Source of the DNA: an uncultured Acetatifactor sp.
GTDB lineage: Bacteria; Bacillota; Clostridia; Lachnospirales; Lachnospiraceae
Direction of reading: 5' to 3'
Length of the DNA: 18,276 nt
NCBI GenBank assembly: GCA_910586835.1
Contig: CAJUJU010000019.1
Location: 38,151-56,426 of the forward strand
Notes under the pieces: model-generated
Seen by the model: the letters and a program-made list of their open reading frames with translations, nothing else
Database searches by the model: none
What the model was told of the DNA's origin: nothing
Translations under genes and position numbers: made by a program
Shown: one piece after another, positions 13,515 to 18,276 of the stretch
Layout of the letters: each line of letters starts with the position of its first letter
Position numbering within the stretch: position 1 is the first letter of the stretch

Positions 13515-14912
13515 ATGAAAAAAATAATATGGGGCTTTTTTTGCGCGCTGCTCCTGGCGGCGGGAATCAGTGCCCGGGCGGAAGAAGCGGAGGGAAGAGG
13601 GGCGGAAAGGCAGACGGAGGAGCTGACGCTTTACGCCATGTCCGCCGCGCTTCTGGATGCGGATACGGGGAGGGTGCTGTACGGCAAAAACGCGGATACG
13701 CCCATGGCTATGGCCAGCACCACGAAGATTATGACATGTATTGTGGTGTTGGAGAATGTGTCGCCGGAGGAGACGCTGACGGTGTCCGCCTACGCGGCCA
13801 GCATGCCCAAGGTAAAACTGTACATAAAGCAGGGAGAGGAATACACGGTGGGGGATCTGCTCTACTCCCTGATGCTGGAGTCCCACAATGATTCCGCGGT
13901 GGCCCTGGCGGAATATGTGGGGAAACGCCTGCTTCCGGGGGAACTGGCAGAGAAGCCCACGGAGCAGTTTACCGCGGAGGAGAGCAGGCAGGCGGTGGCG
14001 GCCTTTGCCGGACTGATGAATAAAAAGGCGGTGGAAATAGGCTGTACGGACAGCTGGTTCATCACGCCAAACGGCCTGGACGCCACGCAGGAATTTACCC
14101 TGAAGGACGGAACCGTGATCCAGAAGGAGCACTGTACTACGGCGGCGGAGCTGGCGCGGATCATGGCGTACTGTATCCGGGAGTCGCCGGAGCGGGAGCG
14201 GTTTCTGGAGATCACAGGAAAGGAGGCCTACGCCTTCGGCGCCAACGGGCGCAGCTATTCCTGTGTGAATCACAACGCGTTTCTGAATATGATGGAGGGG
14301 GCCCTGAGCGGGAAGACAGGTTTTACCAATAAGGCGGGATACTGCTATGTGGGGTCTCTGGAGCGGGACGGAAGAACCTTTGTGGTGGCTCTTTTAGCCT
14401 GCGGCTGGCCCAACAACAAAAGCTATAAGTGGAGCGATACCAGAGAACTGATGCAGTACGGAATAGAAAATTATTTTTTCAGGAGCTTTTCCGAGGAAGG
14501 GGTGGCCTTTGACGAAAATCTGCTGCGGAGGATCACTGTGCTGAACGGTCAGACAGAGCTTCTGGGCGGCGTGGCGGGCACGGAGGTGAAGCTGGCCGGG
14601 AATGCGGAGGAGGAAGGCGGCCCGGCAGATTGCCGGAGGGAAGGGCTGCTTTTGCGTGCCGACGAGGAGATCACGGTGGAGTACAGCCAGGAGGAGGTGC
14701 TGACGGCTCCGGTGGAGGCCGGGAGGAAGGTGGGGGAGGTTCTGTACAGCGTGGACGGAACCGTCTATAAAAAGCAGAGCATCGTCACGGTGTCTGAGGT
14801 TCGCAGGATTGATCTGAGGTGGTGTCTGGAGCAGGTGCTGGATCGTTTCCTGATTCTTCCTTTGCCGGAAGCCAGGCTTTTCCAAACTGAACGTCCCGGA
14901 ACAGAGCAGTGA
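13515..14912 (+). CDS. D-alanyl-D-alanine carboxypeptidase (S11 family), second paralogue
   Basis: An exported peptidoglycan D,D-carboxypeptidase of 465 residues. The signal peptide is about residues 1-22 (MKKIIWGFFCALLLAAGISA, cleavage near ARA). Catalytic motifs are S68-TTK, S123-HN and K267-TG. A C-terminal beta domain with VEAGRKVGEVLYSVDG precedes a possible amphipathic anchor, RIDLRWCLEQVLDRFLIL. The ribosome site is weak: GGGA about 12 bases upstream. The scpA-scpB-dac order resembles Bacillus subtilis, where dacB lies near scpAB and precedes spmAB, but spmAB are not here. The last 128 bases overlap tail-to-tail with the minus-strand ParB-like gene, so the final residues (PLPEARLFQTERPGTEQ) may be an acquired tail. 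Confidence 0.92.
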   Translation: MKKIIWGFFCALLLAAGISARAEEAEGRGAERQTEELTLYAMSAALLDADTGRVLYGKNADTPMAMASTTKIMTCIVVLENVSPEETLTVSAYAASMPKVKLYIKQGEEYTVGDLLYSLMLESHNDSAVALAEYVGKRLLPGELAEKPTEQFTAEESRQAVAAFAGLMNKKAVEIGCTDSWFITPNGLDATQEFTLKDGTVIQKEHCTTAAELARIMAYCIRESPERERFLEITGKEAYAFGANGRSYSCVNHNAFLNMMEGALSGKTGFTNKAGYCYVGSLERDGRTFVVALLACGWPNNKSYKWSDTRELMQYGIENYFFRSFSEEGVAFDENLLRRITVLNGQTELLGGVAGTEVKLAGNAEEEGGPADCRREGLLLRADEEITVEYSQEEVLTAPVEAGRKVGEVLYSVDGTVYKKQSIVTVSEVRRIDLRWCLEQVLDRFLILPLPEARLFQTERPGTEQ

Positions 14913-15372
14913 GCCCGGTGAGCTGTTTCAGGCGCAGGATCTCGTCCTTATCCATCCCCAGATGCTTTGAGATCCACGCGTCGGAGCGTCCCAGCTCGTG
15001 GAGCTCCCGGATGATATTGCTCATGAGATCCACGTTGTGGGAGCCGCGGGCACGGTTGTGGCGGATGGTGCTTGCCATGCGGTAATCCAGCGGCTTGTCG
15101 ATGACGGAGACGGGCAGCAGGCCTTCTTCCCGTCTGTAGATGTCAGGATAGTCCAGCATGATGCGGTAGCGGTGAAAGCCGTCCACGATCACATAGACAT
15201 CCTCCCGTTCGTCGTAATAGCAGACGATGGGCATGGTGTAGCCGTCCTCCCTTATGCTGTCGTAGAGCAGCTTCAGTTCGGGGGGAGCTACGCTGTTTGG
15301 GTTGTAGGTATTTGGCCTGATCTTTTCCACGGGTACGGGAATGATTCGGTAAACGGGGCTTTTTGTCGTCAT
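14785..15372 (-). CDS. ibrB: IbrB-like ParB/sulfiredoxin-fold protein
   Basis: A 195-residue protein of the ParB N-terminal/sulfiredoxin-like fold. VPVEKIRPNTYNPN (13-26) is the usual ParB opening, VDGFHRYRI (63-71) takes the place of the ParB GxxR nucleotide loop, and RHNRARGSHN (104-113) resembles the second ParB box. A helix-turn-helix-like stretch follows at about 120-150 (LGRSDAWISKHLGMDKDEI). The start overlaps the stop of the upstream ibrA-like gene as ATGA, with AGGTGA (15384-15379) 6 bases before it, so translation is coupled. In E. coli the IbrA/IbrB pair activates immunoglobulin-binding eib genes; the biochemical activity is not established to my knowledge. Residues from about 154 on are encoded opposite the carboxypeptidase gene, and the Pro/Ser-rich tail looks non-conserved. 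Confidence 0.85.
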   Translation of the reverse strand: MTTKSPVYRIIPVPVEKIRPNTYNPNSVAPPELKLLYDSIREDGYTMPIVCYYDEREDVYVIVDGFHRYRIMLDYPDIYRREEGLLPVSVIDKPLDYRMASTIRHNRARGSHNVDLMSNIIRELHELGRSDAWISKHLGMDKDEILRLKQLTGLTALFRDVQFGKAWLPAKEESGNDPAPAPDTTSDQSCEPQTP

Positions 15373-16691
15373 AACAGTTCACCTATATTCTGATATTTTT
15401 CCTTGAGCAGGTTGATGTTTGCCTGCTGCTGTCTGTTCAGGCCGAAGCCCATGAAGCGGCAGAGGTGGTCGTTTTTCAAGATGCAGTAACACATACGTTT
15501 CCAGCTGGGAATATCCTTTGTGGTCCGAATGTCGTCCGTGTGGTCCGGCAGCCTGCCGATGAAGATGACACGGGAATTTTTCATGACGGTGTAGTTGGAT
15601 ACGCCGTTCCGTCTTATGTTGTAACCGTGTTCCAGAAGCTCTTCGATGGTCTTTTCCTCCAGACCGCCGCCCACATGACGCCAGAAGTGGATGGAGGTCC
15701 GGAATTTCTGGATATAATTGTTGCGCAGTCTTGCCGGAAGCGTGGCCAGAAGGAACCGGGTGTAGGATTCCCAGGTGTGTCCCTCCGGGAGCGTGAGGCT
15801 GCGGTAGCCCAGTGCCTTGGTTCGGCCGTAGATGGCGCCGAAGTTTGCGCCGCGGACCCGCCCCACGAGTCTGGCCCAGATCTCGGGGTCGATGACCCGG
15901 TACAGGTTCAGACTGTCCTTGGCATAATCGTTGAAGGGAGAGGCCACCCGCATCTGATCCGGCTTCAGGCCGGCCATATGGTAAAGGTCGTAGAGGCGGT
16001 TATAATCGTAGGAAAACAGGTAGTTGGCGTGCCAGACGTCGCTTAAGGTCCAGTCGTAGAGAGGGGAGGCGCACCAGACATTCTTGAACTGTCCGCTGAT
16101 CCAGCAGGTGTCTTTGTAGCCATGTTTGCGGTTCAGAATGCCGCTGTAGCGCTGCAGGGACTCCTCGGCGCGGATGCCCAGCAGGCAGACCGTCTTTTTG
16201 CCGCCGTGGGAAATGCGGTACCAGCGGCCGAACTGCCTTGCAAGGTCTTCCTGATGCATGCGGTAGCGGTAGGTGGTGATGGGATTGTTCTCCAGATTGA
16301 TGACATAGGGGTGACGGGGCATGGGGCGGATCCAGGCCTCCTCCATGACGTCGTCCCAGGGATACCAGAACATCTGGTAGCTGCTCAGGGCCGTTCTGGT
16401 GGCCATGGGCAGGCAGACCCAGTAGGGCTCCACGTCATTCTCGATCCGGGCAAAGGTTCGTTCCACATACTCGGTGGTCACACTGTACTGCGCTTCAAAG
16501 TCCTGATGGAAAACGCCGATTTTTCTGTGGGGATAATATTTTTTCTGGAAATCCAGCGTCAGGTTCAGCAGCAGCCCGCTGTCCTTTCCGCCGGAAAAAG
16601 ACACAAAGATATTGTCAAATTCCTCAAAGAGATAATGAAATCTTTCCTGCAGTGCCTCATATACGTTCTGACTGGTATATTTTTTTCTCAT
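15369..16691 (-). CDS. ibrA: IbrA-like PAPS-reductase-family PP-loop protein (DUF3440)
   Basis: A 440-residue cytosolic protein of the adenine nucleotide alpha-hydrolase fold. The PP-loop is S33-GGKDS in IFVSFSGGKDSGLLLNL, near the N-terminus. KTVCLLGIRAEESLQRYSGI and the WCASPLYDWTLSDVW region are typical of PAPS-reductase-like proteins that activate a substrate with ATP. The DUF3440-like C-terminal half includes FGAIYGRTKALGYRSL and ends with three clustered cysteines (C401, C403, C411) in MCYCILKNDHLCRFMGFG, which could hold a metal or Fe-S centre. GGTGA lies 6 bases before ATG. Its neighbour is the ParB-like ibrB, with a 4-base overlap. Family assignment is secure; whether it modifies nucleic acid, a metabolite or acts as a regulator is unknown. 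Confidence 0.87.
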   Translation of the reverse strand: MRKKYTSQNVYEALQERFHYLFEEFDNIFVSFSGGKDSGLLLNLTLDFQKKYYPHRKIGVFHQDFEAQYSVTTEYVERTFARIENDVEPYWVCLPMATRTALSSYQMFWYPWDDVMEEAWIRPMPRHPYVINLENNPITTYRYRMHQEDLARQFGRWYRISHGGKKTVCLLGIRAEESLQRYSGILNRKHGYKDTCWISGQFKNVWCASPLYDWTLSDVWHANYLFSYDYNRLYDLYHMAGLKPDQMRVASPFNDYAKDSLNLYRVIDPEIWARLVGRVRGANFGAIYGRTKALGYRSLTLPEGHTWESYTRFLLATLPARLRNNYIQKFRTSIHFWRHVGGGLEEKTIEELLEHGYNIRRNGVSNYTVMKNSRVIFIGRLPDHTDDIRTTKDIPSWKRMCYCILKNDHLCRFMGFGLNRQQQANINLLKEKYQNIGELL

Positions 16692-16720
16692 TAGTAGTCA
16701 CCATCCTGCCGTGAGCATGA

Positions 16721-16745
16721 TTTTACCATTTTTTACCAGATTATA
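16721..16745 (-). promoter_or_regulatory. Candidate ibrA promoter -10 and direct-repeat operator
   Basis: On the minus strand TATAAT occupies 16745-16740, without a good -35 at 16-18 bases. Just downstream, TGGTAAAA occurs twice (16738-16731 and 16728-16721), spaced exactly 10 bases, one helical turn. The repeats would cover roughly -4 to +14 of the transcript, a classic repressor position. The weak -35 suggests an activator or low basal expression. Confidence 0.45.
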
Positions 16746-16824
16746 CAAGGGATACCTGACCGCGGGGAAAATGTGTCTGCAAAAAAACAGAAAAAATGCA
16801 ATTCATTCTATACGATCTGACTTT

Positions 16825-16837
16825 TTTGTGTTATAAT
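16825..16837 (+). promoter_or_regulatory. Promoter (extended -10) of the carboxyltransferase gene
   Basis: TATAAT (16832-16837) with TG at 16829-16830 forms an extended -10 sharing 13 bases with the rpsU promoter. No strong -35 is present at the right spacing. A-tracts at about 16782-16797 lie further upstream and could act as UP-like or bent DNA. The leader would be about 47 bases and very AT-rich. Confidence 0.6.
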
Positions 16838-16889
16838 TGGGGAGATAAGTTTGTTTTTATTTTATTATTATAAATGGAGGACTGAAAGC

Positions 16890-18227
16890 ATGAGTACTAC
16901 TTCAAAAGCGAGCCAAAGAATCAACGCTTTGCTCGACGACAACAGCTTCGTTGAAATCGGCGCACTTGTGACTGCAAGAGCTACCGATTTCAATATGAAA
17001 CCGGACGAAACTCCTTCAGACGGATGTGTGACCGGCTATGGAGTGATCGGCGGAAAGCCCGTGTATGTGTACAGCCAGGATGTTTCCGTGATGAACGGGA
17101 CAGTGGGTGAGATGCATGCGAAAAAGATTGCCGGTCTCTATGACCTGGCCATGAAGACGGGTTCCCCGGTGATCGGACTGATCGATTCCGCGGGACTGAG
17201 GCTGCAGGAAGCCACAGACGCGCTGAACGCCTTTGGCACCATCTACAGAAAGCAGACCCTTGCATCAGGTGTGATACCGCAGATTACGGCAATTCTGGGC
17301 AGCTGCGGAGGTGGACTTGCTCTGTTCCCCACGCTGACGGACTTTACCTTTATGGAAGAGAAGAATGCGAAGCTGTTTGTAAACGCGCCCAACGCGCTGG
17401 ACGGCAATGTAATCACAAAATGTGATTCCTCCTCCGCTGCGTTCCAGGCCGGGGAGAGCGGCATCGTGGACGTTGTGGGTGACGAGGCGTCCGTCCTGAC
17501 GAAGATCCGGGAGCTGATCGGCTTCCTGCCCTCCAACAACAGTGAGGGAAGCGACATCGTGGAGTGTGCGGACGACTTGAACCGTGTGAATGCGGAGCTG
17601 GCGGGCTGTGTGGGGGATACCTCCATCGCGCTTTCCATTCTGGCGGACAACAGCGACTTCTTTGAGCTGAAGGCAGGCTATGCGAAGGATATGGTAGTGG
17701 GCTTTTTGAAGCTGGACGGCGTGACGGTGGGCGCGGTGGCAAACCGCAGCGAGATCTGCGACGAGGAAGGTAAGGTTGCCGAGAAGCTGGATTCGGTGCT
17801 GTCCCCCGAGGGCTGCGAGAAGGCTGCGGAATTCGTGAATTTCTGCGACGCCTTTGACATCCCGCTGCTCACCCTCACCAATGTGAAGGGCTATCAGGCC
17901 ACCGTCTCCTCCGAGAAGGAGATCGCAAGGGCGGCTGCAAGGCTTACATATGCCTTTGCAAACGCAACGGTTCCCCGGGTGAACGTGGTGATCGGCAAGG
18001 CCATGGGCACGGCGGCAGTGGTCATGAACTCCAAGGCGCTGGGCGCGGATCTCACCATGGCGTGGCCGGATGCGGAGATCGGAACCATGGAGGGCAGGCT
18101 TGCTGCGAAGATCATGTATGACGGACAGGGCGCCGACGTGATCAACGAAAAGGCAGCCGAGTATGAGGCGCTGCAGCTTTCCGCCGTGAGCGCTGCCAGG
18201 AGAGGATATGTGGATCAGATCGTAGAG
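16890..18227 (+). CDS. Biotin-dependent acyl-CoA carboxyltransferase (MmdA/AccD-AccA-like), cut at the contig end
   Basis: The first 446 residues of a carboxyltransferase of the crotonase superfamily, which moves CO2 between biotin and an acyl-CoA or oxo-acid. It spans both carboxyltransferase halves. The N-half includes PSDGCVTGYGVI, GEMHAKKIAGLYDLA, IDSAGLRLQEATDAL and the oxyanion loop GSCGGG (137-142). The C-half includes KDMVVGFLKLDG, VGAVANRSEI, FCDAFDIPLLTLTN and AWPDAEIGTMEGRLAAKIMY. GGAGG (16876-16880) lies 9 bases before ATG. Relatives are subunits of Na+-pumping decarboxylases (methylmalonyl-, glutaconyl-CoA) or acyl-CoA carboxylases; the deciding partner genes would lie beyond the contig. 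The frame stays open through 18276, but everything from 18228 is sequencing adapter, so perhaps 25 genuine residues are missing. Confidence 0.9.
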
Positions 18228-18276
18228 AGATCGGAAGAGCACACGTCTGAACTCCAGTCACACGAGAACATCTCGT
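18228..18276. other. Illumina TruSeq adapter with index (assembly artefact)
   Basis: AGATCGGAAGAGC begins at 18228 and the known TruSeq read-1 adapter continues without mismatch to 18261 (ending CCAGTCAC). Eight bases ACGAGAAC (18262-18269) occupy the i7 index position and ATCTCGT (18270-18276) starts the flow-cell primer part. This is not organism DNA and should be trimmed. Confidence 0.98.

Noticed and set aside
15465..16694. Two plus-strand frames (15465-16046 and 16122-16694) opposite ibrA
   Set aside because: Val/Gly/Ala-rich antisense frames with no motif, whereas the minus strand encodes a recognisable PP-loop protein.
14785..16890. Mobile element carrying ibrBA
   Set aside because: No integrase, transposase, terminal inverted repeats or target duplication were found; the base composition looks like the neighbours.
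17265..18242. Minus-strand 325-residue frame at the right end
   Set aside because: It begins inside the sequencing adapter and runs opposite an intact carboxyltransferase frame that carries family motifs.
18228..18276. C-terminal extension of the carboxyltransferase reading through the contig end
   Set aside because: The codons come from Illumina adapter sequence, not the genome.

Overview
The window looks like an assembly contig of a Gram-positive Clostridia chromosome, most likely a gut Lachnospiraceae. This is inferred from the single-chain glycyl-tRNA synthetase, the rpsU, scpA-scpB and D,D-carboxypeptidase set, AG-rich Shine-Dalgarno sites, and a G+C-rich, GAG/CTG/GAA-rich codon style. 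Most genes are housekeeping. No CRISPR, tRNA, rRNA, transposase or integrase is visible. No gene-free stretch exceeds 300 bases. The last 49 bases (18228-18276) are not genomic: they match the Illumina TruSeq index adapter, so the final gene is cut off by an artefact.

Layout, left to right: an unrecognised 140-residue protein, possibly cut at the contig edge, then glycyl-tRNA synthetase 14 bases downstream and a terminator-like hairpin. Next comes a two-gene chaperone operon: a 1014-residue J-like/TPR protein and an HscC-type Hsp70. An unusual alanyl-tRNA synthetase follows, with a consensus sigma-A promoter. Then rpsU has its own promoter, structured leader and terminator. A D-alanyl-D-alanine carboxypeptidase and a membrane-anchored metallophosphoesterase precede scpA-scpB, the partners of the SMC condensin, and then a second carboxypeptidase.

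The second carboxypeptidase converges with, and overlaps by 128 bp, a minus-strand pair. That pair joins a ParB/sulfiredoxin-fold protein (IbrB-like) to a PAPS-reductase-like PP-loop protein with a DUF3440 region (IbrA-like). The two genes overlap by ATGA and read away from a 198-bp divergent intergenic region. On the other side of that region lies a biotin-dependent carboxyltransferase gene that runs into the adapter.

The most interesting accessory content is the ibrA-ibrB pair with its candidate operator of two direct repeats spaced 10 bp, and the HscC/J-TPR operon, in which the J-like domain lacks the canonical HPD. The alanyl-tRNA synthetase is a divergent type and may be an extra or transferred copy. 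The scpA and rpsU leaders carry RNA hairpins that could control expression.
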